DNA of 35,463 bases from Deltaproteobacteria bacterium UBA2385 (GTDB taxonomy: Bacteria; Myxococcota_A; UBA796; UBA2385), in the NCBI GenBank assembly GCA_002343455.1, contig DDSR01000374.1, forward strand, positions 1 to 35,463, given 5' to 3'. Each line of letters starts with the position of its first letter. The stretch's first letter is position 1. The notes below the pieces were generated by a model. That model ran no database searches, was not told the origin of the DNA, and was given only the letters and a program-made list of their open reading frames with translations. Below are positions 15,272 through 25,720 of this stretch, one piece after another. The position numbers and the translations under genes are program-made.

Positions 15272-17680
15272 ATGAGCGAGCGCATCGACATCGCCTTCAC
15301 CCTCAACGGGCAGCCGGTGACGGCCTCGATCGCCCCCAAGGCCGCCGCCCTGGGCCTGCTGCGCGAGGAGCTTGGCTGCTCGACGCTGAAGGCGGGCTGC
15401 TCACCGCAGGGGGTCTGCGGGAGCTGCGCGGCCCTGGTCGGCGGCAAGCCGCGCCTGACCTGCACCCTGCCGGCCAAGACGCTGGCGGGCAAGGAGGTCA
15501 TCACCCAGGCCGGCCTGGATCCGCAGCAGGCCGAGCTGATCGGGCGGGCCTTCGCCGCCTCGGGCCTGGCCCGGGCCGGCTACGAGGTGCCCGGGCTGGT
15601 CATGGCCCTGGTGGGCTTGCGGGCCGAGACCCCCGACCAGCCCTTGCAGGCCGAGGCGGTGCGCAAGGCGCTGGGCATGCACGTCAGCCGCTCCTTCGGC
15701 TACGAGGGCGTGGTCGAGGCCTTCCTGAGGGCCGACCGGGCCCTGCGCGGCGAGGAGGAGCTCCCCCCGGCCAGCCACAGCCTGGTGCAAGCGGCGCTGG
15801 GCCGTCGCCCCTCGGCCGGCGACCTCTCCCGCCCCGGCATGCAGCACGCCGCCGTGGTGCTGTCCAGCAGCGGCAGCGGCCTGCTCGCCGGCATCGACCC
15901 CGCCGCGGCCCTGGCCCTGGGCGCGGACGTCGTGGTGCTGAGCGCCGCCGATCTGAAGGGCCACAACGGCCTGGGGCCCTGCGTCGCCGACGGGCCGGTC
16001 CTGCTCCCCACCGGCGGCCCCCTCGCCAGCGCGGCCCCGGTCGCCCTGGTCCTGGCCGACACGGCCGAGCGCGCCCGCGCCGCCGCCGCCCTGGTGGTCG
16101 TGCAGAGCGCCGAGGGCGCCGCCCCCCAGGGCGAGCATGGCCGCCTGCGCCTGGACGAGGGTGAGGCCAGCGCCCCCGCCCATCGGGCCTCGCGCAGCCT
16201 GTCCTTCGCGGCCGCCGACCCCCTCGCCGTCGAGCCCGACGCCGCCCTGGCCGTGCCTCTGTCCGAAGGGCGCTTCCGGGTCTACGGCACCGGGCTGGAC
16301 CTCTTCCGCGAGCTGGAGCAGCTCTGCGCGGTCTCGGGCCTGGATCCCGATCTGCTGGAGCTCGAACACCTGCCGGCCGGCGGCGCCTTCGGAGCCCGGC
16401 TGGAGCCCCGGGTCCCGGCCCTGGCCCTGCTGGGCGCCCAGCGCAGCGGTCGGCCGGTGCGGCTGGCCCTGGAGATGGAGGAGGCCACTCGCCTGCACGC
16501 CATCAAGCCCGCCCTGCGCGTCGAGCTGGAGCTGGGCTGCGACGCGCAGGGGCGGTTCCAGGCGCTGCGCGGCAGCGTCGAGCTGGAGGCCGGCGCCAGC
16601 AGCGGGGCCTCGCCGATCCTGCTGGACAGCCTGGCCCGCCACGCCCGCCTCGCCTACACGATCCCCACCCTCAGCCTGGACCTCGTCGCGCGCAAGGGGC
16701 CCGGCGCGCCCGCCGCCGCAGTGCCCGGCTCGCTGGTCGCCGAGTGGACTGTCGCCCTGGAGGGCGCCATCGACGAGCTGGCGGCCTCGCTCGGCCGTGA
16801 GCGCCTGGACCTGCGCCGGCAGAACCTCGCCCCGCTCGAGGGCCTGGACAGCGCCGCCTTCTTCGCCCGCCTCGACGCCGAGCTGCAGGCCGCCCGTGGC
16901 CTGGGCGGCGCCCTCGGCTTCGCCCTGGGGGTGCAGCTCCCGGGATTGCCGGGGGACTCCGCCCTGGCGACGGTCCAGGTGCAGTCGCCGGGCCACCTGC
17001 TGGCCTTCACCGGCTTCTCCGAGCACGGCCAGGGCTTCGAGGCCGAGGCCGCCGTGCTGGTCGCCGAGCTCTGCGGCCTGCCGCTGGACCACGTCGAGGT
17101 CCGCACCAGCACCGCCGCCGAGGTCCCCAGCGGACCCACCCTCCACGGCCGCGACCGCCTCCAGGGGCTGCCGGCCCTGCGCCTGGCCGCCGAGGCCCTG
17201 CTCGCCTCCGACCAGCCCCTCTCCGCGCTGGTCGGCCGCAGCTTCCTGGGCGAGGCCTCGGTCGACGCCCCCGCGGGGCTCTCCGCCGTCATCGCTCGCC
17301 TGGGCGAGGACCAAGGCCTGGCCGAGGTGATCGTCCTGCTGGCCTGCGGCCCCGAGGGCCTGGACGAGCCCCGCCAGGGCTGGCTGCAGAGCGCCGTGCA
17401 GCTCGGCCTGGAGACGGCCATCACCGCCGAGCGCGAGACCCTGCCCTCGGGCCTGCCCGAGGCGCGCTGGACCAAGCTCGGCCTGCTCAAGGCCAAGGCC
17501 CTGCCCCCCATCCGGATCCTGGGCCTGCCCCAGGCCGGCGAGCCCCCCCTCTTCGACGCCCTGCTCAGCGCCGTCCCCGCGGCCGTGCTGGCCGCCCTGG
17601 GCGGGGGGATCCGCGCCTTCCCCGCCAAGGACAACGGCGTCGCCCGCCGGATGGGCGTGCGCCCGCCTCGACCCTCCTGA
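15272..17680 (+). CDS. Degenerate xanthine dehydrogenase-family protein: fused [2Fe-2S] and molybdopterin-binding regions
   Basis: An 802-residue fusion laid out as a ferredoxin-like domain (1-80), helical second-cluster domain (about 80-155) and a molybdopterin-binding region (about 170-800), with no FAD domain. The first cluster is intact: Cys43, Cys49, Cys52, Cys64 (G-C-S-P-Q-G-V-C-G-S-C). In the second domain the usual C-G-x-C-T-P-G is A102-G-Y-E105-V-P-G and the usual C-R-C-T-G-Y is S139-R-S141-F-G-Y, so all four ligands of the proximal cluster are lost. In the large region G-G-A-F-G-A-R replaces G-G-x-F-G-G-K, while the catalytic Glu is kept (Glu757 in A-G-E-P-P-L-F). ATG 15272 has a GGAG site. 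Possibly a pseudoenzyme or a protein with altered cofactor use. Confidence 0.8.
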   Translation: MSERIDIAFTLNGQPVTASIAPKAAALGLLREELGCSTLKAGCSPQGVCGSCAALVGGKPRLTCTLPAKTLAGKEVITQAGLDPQQAELIGRAFAASGLARAGYEVPGLVMALVGLRAETPDQPLQAEAVRKALGMHVSRSFGYEGVVEAFLRADRALRGEEELPPASHSLVQAALGRRPSAGDLSRPGMQHAAVVLSSSGSGLLAGIDPAAALALGADVVVLSAADLKGHNGLGPCVADGPVLLPTGGPLASAAPVALVLADTAERARAAAALVVVQSAEGAAPQGEHGRLRLDEGEASAPAHRASRSLSFAAADPLAVEPDAALAVPLSEGRFRVYGTGLDLFRELEQLCAVSGLDPDLLELEHLPAGGAFGARLEPRVPALALLGAQRSGRPVRLALEMEEATRLHAIKPALRVELELGCDAQGRFQALRGSVELEAGASSGASPILLDSLARHARLAYTIPTLSLDLVARKGPGAPAAAVPGSLVAEWTVALEGAIDELAASLGRERLDLRRQNLAPLEGLDSAAFFARLDAELQAARGLGGALGFALGVQLPGLPGDSALATVQVQSPGHLLAFTGFSEHGQGFEAEAAVLVAELCGLPLDHVEVRTSTAAEVPSGPTLHGRDRLQGLPALRLAAEALLASDQPLSALVGRSFLGEASVDAPAGLSAVIARLGEDQGLAEVIVLLACGPEGLDEPRQGWLQSAVQLGLETAITAERETLPSGLPEARWTKLGLLKAKALPPIRILGLPQAGEPPLFDALLSAVPAAVLAALGGGIRAFPAKDNGVARRMGVRPPRPS

Positions 17681-17696
17681 CGGGCTCGGGTACACT
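17668..17696 (+). promoter_or_regulatory. Candidate promoter giving a leaderless transcript
   Basis: TCGACC (17668-17673), a 17-base spacer and TACACT (17691-17696). The gap from the -10 to the GTG at 17703 is 6 bases, and to the ATG at 17706 it is 9. No Shine-Dalgarno sequence. The -35 lies inside the end of the preceding gene. Confidence 0.45.
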
Positions 17697-17702
17697 CCCC
17701 GG

Positions 17703-18257
17703 GTGATGCCCCTCCTCCTGCTGGGCCTGGCCTTCGCCTCGCCCCCCGATCCCGCCGCTCGGGCCTCGCTCGACGCCGGGGAGGTCGTGATCCTGCCGCG
17801 GCAGGAGGGCACGGTGCGGGCCATGGCCCGGGTGCAGGCCTCGCCCGAGGTCATCTGGCGCATCGTCAGCGATCCGCACCACATCCGGGCCTCCTCCCCC
17901 ACCGTCAAGGAGCTGCTCGTCCACTCCGACGCCCCCCGGGGCGACGGCCTGCGCCAGCAGCTGCTGGGCTACACCGTCAAGGCCGGCTGGAGCGAGGTCC
18001 GCTACAACGTCATCCGGGTCTACGACCCCGCCGGCGGCGAGATGCGCTGGACCCTGGACGGCAGCCGGGACAACGACATCCAGGCCACCGACGGGCGCTT
18101 CGCCCTCTCCGCCGACCCCGCCGGAGGCACCCTCTTCACCTACGAGCTGCGCGTCGAGCTTGGCAAGGCCGTCCCGGCCTGGATCCAGGCCGAGCTGACC
18201 GAGTCGGGCATCAAGCGCTTCCTGGAGTACGTCCAGCTCACCGCCCCGAAGGGATAA
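17703..18257 (+). CDS. Secreted START/SRPBCC-like domain protein
   Basis: A 184-residue protein with a short signal peptide (L-L-L-L-G-L-A-F-A-S then P-P-D-P) and a helix-grip (SRPBCC/START-like) domain: V-R-A-M-A-R-V-Q-A-S-P-E-V-I-W-R-I-V-S-D-P with H-H-I at the start and a long C-terminal helix ending S-G-I-K-R-F-L-E-Y-V. Such domains bind lipids or other hydrophobic ligands; here it would do so outside the cytoplasm. Start could be GTG 17703 or ATG 17706; I give the GTG because the candidate -10 box places transcription there. The stop overlaps the phosphoesterase start by one base (TAATG). Confidence 0.75.
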   Translation: MMPLLLLGLAFASPPDPAARASLDAGEVVILPRQEGTVRAMARVQASPEVIWRIVSDPHHIRASSPTVKELLVHSDAPRGDGLRQQLLGYTVKAGWSEVRYNVIRVYDPAGGEMRWTLDGSRDNDIQATDGRFALSADPAGGTLFTYELRVELGKAVPAWIQAELTESGIKRFLEYVQLTAPKG

Positions 18258-19141
18258 TGGCTCCGGTCCTGCACGCCATCTCCGATGTGCACATCGGACA
18301 CAGCCGCAACCGCCTCAGCCTGAGCGGGCTGCCCGACTACGGCCAGGACTGGCTGATCCTGGCCGGCGACGCCGGGGACACGCTGGCCGACCTGGCCTCC
18401 TGCTTCGACGTGCTCTGCCGGCGGTTTGCCACGGTGCTGTGGGTGCCCGGCAACCACGAGCTCTGGTGCGCCGAGCCGATCGCCGCCCGGCCCGAGGCCC
18501 GCGGCGAGGGGCGCTACGCCATGCTGGTCGAGCTCTGCCGCAGCTACGGCGTGCTCACGCCCGAGGACCCCTGGCCTCTGTTCGAGGGCCAGGGCGGCCC
18601 GGCGCGGATCCTGCTCTGTTTCGCCTTGTACGACTACAGCTTCCGCCCGCCCGAGGTCCGCCGCGAGGATGTGCTGGACTGGGCCCGCGAGCACGGCATC
18701 GTGGCCCGGGACGAGTCTGTGCTCGATCCGACCCCGCACCCCTCGCGGGAGGCCTGGTGTGATCAGCGCGTCCGCCTGACCGAGGCCCGCCTGAGCGCCC
18801 TGCCGGACGAGCCCGGTGTGAAGCGCATCCTGGTCAACCACTGGCCCCTGCGCCGCGACCTGGTCCGCATCCCGCGCGTCCCCCGCTACTCGCCCTGGTG
18901 CGGCACGACCCGGACCGAGGACTGGCACCGCCGCTTCGGCTTGGACATCGTCATCAGCGGCCACCTCCACGTCCGGGCCACCGACTGGCGGGACGGGACC
19001 CGCTTCGAGGAGGTCAGCCTGGGCTACCCACGCCAGTGGGAGGACGGTCGCCCGCTGTCCGCCTACCTGCGACCGGTGCTGCGCCACGAGGCCCCGCCGC
19101 CCGGAGGCACTGGCGGGCCCGAGTGGCGCCGCTGGGTCTGA
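18257..19141 (+). CDS. Calcineurin-like metallophosphoesterase
   Basis: A 294-residue cytoplasmic enzyme with all motifs of the calcineurin-like phosphoesterase superfamily: D-V-H-I-G (near residue 10), G-D-A-G-D, G-N-H-E, N-H-W-P-L and G-H-L-H-V. These supply the residues that bind two metal ions and hydrolyse a phosphomonoester or diester. The insert between G-N-H-E and N-H-W is long and rich in Arg/Pro, which may shape specificity. It is translationally coupled to the secreted START-like gene, but the two products lie on different sides of the membrane and no common pathway is evident. Its 3' end meets the convergent gene at 19145 with 3 bases between stop codons. Confidence 0.88.
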   Translation: MAPVLHAISDVHIGHSRNRLSLSGLPDYGQDWLILAGDAGDTLADLASCFDVLCRRFATVLWVPGNHELWCAEPIAARPEARGEGRYAMLVELCRSYGVLTPEDPWPLFEGQGGPARILLCFALYDYSFRPPEVRREDVLDWAREHGIVARDESVLDPTPHPSREAWCDQRVRLTEARLSALPDEPGVKRILVNHWPLRRDLVRIPRVPRYSPWCGTTRTEDWHRRFGLDIVISGHLHVRATDWRDGTRFEEVSLGYPRQWEDGRPLSAYLRPVLRHEAPPPGGTGGPEWRRWV

Positions 19142-19144
19142 GAT

Positions 19145-19834
19145 TCACCTGGCGTGGGTCGCCTTGACCTGGTCCCGCGGGGCGGCCACCCACTGTACGC
19201 CGGCCTCGGCGTCGATGATCGCCGTGACGGTCTCGGCATCGTACACATAGCGCAGGGCCCCGCCCGCGGCGGGCTGCAAGGTGGCGACCAGCGCCTTTCG
19301 GCCGCCGCCGACCTCCTGCTTGCCGGAGGCCGTCAGGACCGCCTCGTTCACCTGCAGCTCCTGCGCGTCGACCAGCTCGCCCTGCCAGGTGTCCCCGGCG
19401 GCGGCGCGGGCCCCCGGCAGCAGCACCGGGAGCAGCCAGGCGCTGAAGGCCGGCCCGTCCAGCTCGTGGCTGCGGCTGCTGAGCGGCTCGGGGTCCTGGC
19501 CTTCGCGCACGATGTCGCTGACCAGGCCCTGGTCTACCGAGAGGGTCCGCATCCGACGGCCTTCACGGCGCACCACCTCGACCACGGTGCCGGCCTGGTC
19601 GACGGTGACCCCTTCCAGCCAGGCGGGCTTGTCCTGCCCGGCGGCCAGGTAGCGCACCACCAGGGTCGCCCCGCCGCTGTCGGTGGTCGTGCCGTCCAGG
19701 GTCACCATTCCGCTGTAGCTGTCCCCCGCGTAGACAGCCCAGGTCGACTTGTGGGTCGAGATCAGGACCGGATCGGCCTTGAAGCGGATCTCCCCAGCCA
19801 GCGCCAGGGTGGGGAGGAGGAGCGAGGTGAGCAT
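19145..19834 (-). CDS. Secreted protein of unknown function
   Basis: A 229-residue protein with a clean signal peptide (M-L-T-S-L-L-L-P-T-L-A-L-A-G then E-I-R-F). The mature part is predominantly beta (V-L-I-S-T-H-K-S-T-W-A-V-Y-A-G-D; Y-V-Y-D-A-E-T-V-T-A-I-I-D). I do not recognise a family; it may be distantly related to the secreted protein at 11846. It has a strong AGGAGG ribosome site. Its likely promoter overlaps the 3' end of the upstream fusion gene, 19 bases away, so it may be transcribed alone as well as by read-through from lon. Confidence 0.6.
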   Translation of the reverse strand: MLTSLLLPTLALAGEIRFKADPVLISTHKSTWAVYAGDSYSGMVTLDGTTTDSGGATLVVRYLAAGQDKPAWLEGVTVDQAGTVVEVVRREGRRMRTLSVDQGLVSDIVREGQDPEPLSSRSHELDGPAFSAWLLPVLLPGARAAAGDTWQGELVDAQELQVNEAVLTASGKQEVGGGRKALVATLQPAAGGALRYVYDAETVTAIIDAEAGVQWVAAPRDQVKATHAR

Positions 19835-19853
19835 GGGACCTCCTGGGTCGATC

Positions 19854-22193
19854 TCATGCTAGCAGATTCGAACGGTCGAGGGGAGATCCGGGAGGCCAAT
19901 TCCGCACGAAGTCCTCCTGCTCGCGGCTCTCGACGGCCCGGGGATCGCGGCTGGAGCGGACCACGGCGATGGCCTCGGTCGGCTCCAGGCCGGCGTCGAT
20001 CAGCGCGCAGGCGGCGACCAGCCCGCTGCGGCCCAGCCCACCCAGGCAGTGCACCACGACCCGTCCGCCCGCCTGGGCCGCCGCGCTCAGCCAGTCCAGG
20101 GTCTGGCGCAGCTCGCCGGGATCGGGCACGCCCTGGTCCCGGATGGGGTGCTGCCGGACCTCCAGCCCGTGCGCCCGCGCCCGCGCCGGGAGGGCGGCGA
20201 CCCCGACCGCCTCGAGCTCAGCCTGGGGCAAGAGGCAGAGCAGGTGGCTGGCGCTCTCCTGCTCGACCAGGTCGGCGAGATCGGCCTCCAGATCGCGCTG
20301 GCGGTCGGCGCGCCCGGGGCAGAGGGTCAGGCCCAGGCGCTCCCCCAGCGGGTGCTCGATCCAGTCGACCCGCAGGCGGCGGGCCCGGGCGGCGGCGGCG
20401 AGCAGATCGTCGGCGTGGCCGGCCGCAGCGTACAGGGCCCAGCGACGCTGCAAGGGGCTGGCCTCGTCGAAGCCCAGGGTGTGGACCGCGTAGCGGAGCA
20501 GGCCGATCCGCACCTGGGCCGGGTCGCGATCGTCCCCGACCAGGACCGCGACCCGGGCGCGCAGCAGGCTCAGCACCGCCCAGGCGCGGCGCAGGACGGG
20601 GAGCTGCACCTGGGGCGGGAGCGGGGGCAGCGGGGCCCGCAGATCGCGGACCGCGCGCAGCGCCCCGCTGAGGCGGACGGCCTGGACCAGCTCGGCCTCG
20701 TCGGCCAGGGGGGTCGCCAGGTAGAGCAGGTCGTTCTCCAGCTTGAGCAGATCGCGGATGGCGTGCCCCCGCTGGGCGTGAAACCAGTCGATCAGCCAGG
20801 CGTTGCCTTGCCCGTCGCGCAGGATGTTGGCACCGTTCAGATCGCCGTGGATCCAGGCGACCGAGTGGATGACGCCCAGGGCCCGGTCCAGCTCGGCGAT
20901 GTCCTGCTCGTAGACCCGGGCGGGGTGGGCCCCCTCGCTCCCGTCGGGCAGCGTCAGCCGCTCACCGGGCTCCTCTCCCAGCAGCTCGCGCACCCGCCGC
21001 CGCACCCCCGGCGCCCAGCGAAGCTCAAAGGTATAGTGCTTCAGCAGCGGCAGCGGCTCGGCCTGCGCGGCGGCGGCGAAGCGCCCCAGGATCCCCTCGA
21101 AGACCCGCTCCAGCAGGGCCTCGACCTGGGGCAGGGGCAGCCCCTCCTCGTACAGACTCTTGAAGGTGCGCACCTCGCCGCTGCCCATGGCGGCGAAGGC
21201 GTACTTGAGCGCCCCGCGCTGACCGGACTCGACGAAGCCCCGCACGCTGGGCGCGTCGTTGCCCAGGATGCCCTCGACCTGCTCGAAGGCCCGCCGCTCG
21301 GTGGCGATCGTCTCCCGGGGGCCCAGCTTGAGGACGGTTGGGGCCAGGGCGTGGCCGAGGCTGTCCCAGGCCTGGGCGCGAAACACCCGCGCGCCCGAGA
21401 AGCCGCCCCCGATGGGCGAGAGGCGCAGGCGGGAGGCCTCGCGGTACAGGGCGCCGGCGAGCAGGAGGTCCTCGCCCTCCAGCGGCTCACCCTCCAGCGC
21501 CTCGCCTTCGAGCTTCGGCAGGGGCCCCTCCGGCAGGGGTGGGAGGGCGATCTCCGGGCCACCGGGCACCAGCCAGGCGCAGAGCTCACCCACGCTGTCG
21601 AAGACGTGGACCCCCAGGATGCGGCGGAGCTGGTCGAGGGCGGCGAGGTGCTGACTGCGCGAGACGCTGGCGGTCAGGGCCGAGCAGGTGGCCAGCTCGG
21701 TGATGCCGCAGCGGGTGGCCAGCTCGTAGAGGAGGAAGCTGACCTTGGCGTCGGTCCAGACGCCGATGACCGCCGCCCGCGCGGGCCGGAGCGCGGCGAT
21801 GCGCTCCTGGAGGTCGGTCCCGACGAAGTCGTTGAGGGTCAGGGCCGAGACGGATGCCTCCTGCTCGCCCGCACCTCGGTCCAGCTCCAGCACGAGCGCA
21901 GCGCCCGGGCTGCCGGCGACGCAGTGCTCCCCGAAGTAGCGCAGGTGGGCGGCCTGCTGGGGGTCGGCCGGGTCGTGCGCGTCGCGGATGTGCAGCAAGG
22001 CCAGCGCGGCGGGCGGCTGGGCGCGGGCCCAGTGCATCAGCGCGGACAGGGGCCCGACGGCAGGGTCCCGCCCCAGCAGGCGCAGGCTCTCGGCGGGGCC
22101 GATGTGCAGGGCGTTGGGGAGAGGCTCGTGCGGGCCGAGGGCGCCGACGAAGTCCTCCTGGAGGCACTGGGTGAGGAGCAGGGCGGGTGGCAT
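19854..22193 (-). CDS. Three-domain fusion: isochorismatase-like pseudoenzyme, APH-like kinase, KAP-type dual-specificity phosphatase
   Basis: A 779-residue protein. Residues 1-210 follow the isochorismatase/cysteine hydrolase fold (L-Q-E-D-F; N-D-F-V-G-T-D-L; V-I-G-V-W-T-D-A-K-V), but all three triad positions are replaced: Asp by Cys10, Lys by Ala117, Cys by Lys150. Residues about 245-590 are an aminoglycoside-phosphotransferase-like kinase that looks intact: G-G-G-F-S-G-A (262-268), Lys289, Glu299, H449-G-D451-L-N-G-A-N456, Asp469. Residues about 610-770 match the CDKN3/KAP phosphatase family: L-G-L-T-L-C-P-G, H-P-I-R-D686, and the C716-x5-R722 loop in H-C-L-G-G-L-G-R-S-G. It follows lon by 40 bases on the same strand. 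Substrates are unknown; opposed kinase and phosphatase in one chain suggest a reversible switch. Confidence 0.82.
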   Translation of the reverse strand: MPPALLLTQCLQEDFVGALGPHEPLPNALHIGPAESLRLLGRDPAVGPLSALMHWARAQPPAALALLHIRDAHDPADPQQAAHLRYFGEHCVAGSPGAALVLELDRGAGEQEASVSALTLNDFVGTDLQERIAALRPARAAVIGVWTDAKVSFLLYELATRCGITELATCSALTASVSRSQHLAALDQLRRILGVHVFDSVGELCAWLVPGGPEIALPPLPEGPLPKLEGEALEGEPLEGEDLLLAGALYREASRLRLSPIGGGFSGARVFRAQAWDSLGHALAPTVLKLGPRETIATERRAFEQVEGILGNDAPSVRGFVESGQRGALKYAFAAMGSGEVRTFKSLYEEGLPLPQVEALLERVFEGILGRFAAAAQAEPLPLLKHYTFELRWAPGVRRRVRELLGEEPGERLTLPDGSEGAHPARVYEQDIAELDRALGVIHSVAWIHGDLNGANILRDGQGNAWLIDWFHAQRGHAIRDLLKLENDLLYLATPLADEAELVQAVRLSGALRAVRDLRAPLPPLPPQVQLPVLRRAWAVLSLLRARVAVLVGDDRDPAQVRIGLLRYAVHTLGFDEASPLQRRWALYAAAGHADDLLAAAARARRLRVDWIEHPLGERLGLTLCPGRADRQRDLEADLADLVEQESASHLLCLLPQAELEAVGVAALPARARAHGLEVRQHPIRDQGVPDPGELRQTLDWLSAAAQAGGRVVVHCLGGLGRSGLVAACALIDAGLEPTEAIAVVRSSRDPRAVESREQEDFVRNWPPGSPLDRSNLLA
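19856..19864 (-). promoter_or_regulatory. Extended -10 candidate TGCTAGCAT
   Basis: TGC-TAGCAT on the minus strand lies over the last codons and stop of the fusion gene and points at the gene starting at 19834, giving a leader of about 15 bases that contains AGGAGG. It includes the 8-bp palindrome TGCTAGCA. Confidence 0.35.
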
Positions 22194-22233
22194 CCCTGCT
22201 CCTCACCCGCTCCGCCGCGGGGAGCCAGCCGGC

Positions 22234-24681
<2,448 letters not shown>

Positions 24682-24691
24682 GAGGCCTCCT

Positions 24692-24709
24692 GCCCGGGCG
24701 AGGCCGGGC
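24692..24709 (-). promoter_or_regulatory. Hairpin directly upstream of the lon ribosome site
   Basis: GCCCGG, six bases, CCGGGC forms a GC-only 6-bp stem that abuts the AGGAGG Shine-Dalgarno sequence (24691-24686). A second inverted repeat, GTTCG-N8-CGAAC, lies at 24738-24755 in the same leader. Either could affect translation or transcription of lon. Nothing else was seen in the 133-base gap apart from the promoter. Confidence 0.35.
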
Positions 24710-24779
24710 CTGACGGTGGGTTCCCCTGCGCCGGTCTGTTCGCGATGCGCCGAACCGGTCGCCGACCAGGGATGGCATC

Positions 24780-24807
24780 AGGGTAGCCACCTCCCTCGAC
24801 GGGTCAA
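24780..24807 (-). promoter_or_regulatory. lon: Candidate sigma70-type promoter of lon
   Basis: Minus strand TTGACC (24807-24802), 16-base spacer, TACCCT (24785-24780). Transcription would start near 24773, giving a leader of about 92 bases. No heat-shock (sigma32 or CIRCE) site was recognised. Confidence 0.5.
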
Positions 24808-24814
24808 GCAGCGT

Positions 24815-25702
24815 TCACTCCGAGGCGCCGTCGACCTCGGCCAGGCAGCACCAGATGGCCGGGTACACCGGCCTGCCGTCGGGTACAAGCTCGCGCTGCA
24901 GCCCGCCAGCGTCGATGCTCTCCCGCAAGCGCAGCCCGCGTCGGGCCAGGAAGTCCGGGGCGTCTTCGGGGTGCAGCCCGAAGGTGATCGGCTCGCCCAG
25001 CACCGAGAGCAGGTTGGCGCTGGCGCGGAGAAAGGTCGCCCGCAGGTCGGGGTCGTCGACCAGGAACCACAGGTCCATCGCCAGCTGCGAGCCCGGCGCC
25101 GAGCTGGCGGCGATGTCCTCCAGCGTGCGAACGACCGCGGCGCGGCGCAGGTACATCGTGACGCCCTCCCAGATCCAGAAGGTCGGGGCCAGCGGGTCGA
25201 AGCCGTGGTCGACCAGGCGATCGACGAAGCGGTCCTGCTCGAAGTCACACTCGACGATCTCGCGGTGGGCGCGGGGCCAGGCGGGGCCGGCGGAGAGGCT
25301 GCCCTCGGCCAGCAGGCGGGCCTTGCGGCGGGAGGTGGCGGGGTGGTCGACCTCGAAGACGGGGCGGTCGGCCAGCGTGGTCGCGAGGCGCCAGGCGCGG
25401 GTGTCGTAGCCCGCGCCCAGCAGCACCACCTGGGCCACCGGACCCTCCAGGGCCCGCCGAAGCCAGGCGTCGAAGAGCGCGTGGCGGGCCAGGACGAAGG
25501 TCTGCAGGCCGCTGGAGAGCTGCTCGGCGGCGTCGACCAGGCCCGGCGCCATGCCGGCCGCCCGCAGGCCCAGGCGCCCCGCCGGCGAGAGGAAGGTCGC
25601 GGCGAAGGGGTCGTGCAGCACCCGGTGCTCGGGCTCGCGGAGCTGCTCGCGGGCCCGGATCAGGCAGACGGCCTCGGCGGTGTGGCTGGCACGCTCGCGC
25701 AT
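24815..25702 (-). CDS. Class I SAM-dependent methyltransferase (leucine carboxyl methyltransferase-type family)
   Basis: A 295-residue methyltransferase of the LCM/TIGR00027 type common in Actinobacteria and Myxococcota. Motifs: N-terminal A-S-x-T-A-E-A-V-C-L-I-R-A with D-P-F-A, the SAM-binding L-G-A-G-Y-D-T-R (95-102), E-V-D-H-P (117-121) and E-G-V-T-M-Y-L. Substrates of the bacterial family are mostly unknown; O-methylation of carboxyl or hydroxyl groups is usual. The gene starts 18 bases after the M48 lipoprotein gene on the same strand, so they are likely co-transcribed. Confidence 0.87.
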   Translation of the reverse strand: MRERASHTAEAVCLIRAREQLREPEHRVLHDPFAATFLSPAGRLGLRAAGMAPGLVDAAEQLSSGLQTFVLARHALFDAWLRRALEGPVAQVVLLGAGYDTRAWRLATTLADRPVFEVDHPATSRRKARLLAEGSLSAGPAWPRAHREIVECDFEQDRFVDRLVDHGFDPLAPTFWIWEGVTMYLRRAAVVRTLEDIAASSAPGSQLAMDLWFLVDDPDLRATFLRASANLLSVLGEPITFGLHPEDAPDFLARRGLRLRESIDAGGLQRELVPDGRPVYPAIWCCLAEVDGASE

Positions 25703-25720
25703 CTCGCCTCCGGCCTGCCC

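Noticed and set aside
15401..17908. 835-codon minus-strand frame opposite the xanthine dehydrogenase-like gene
   Set aside because: Almost only Gly, Gln, Ala, Leu, Arg; the plus strand has clear cofactor motifs.
24738..24755. GTTCG-N8-CGAAC as a LexA box
   Set aside because: Arm order is opposite to the known CGAAC-N4-GTTCG box and the spacing differs; kept only as a possible leader dyad.
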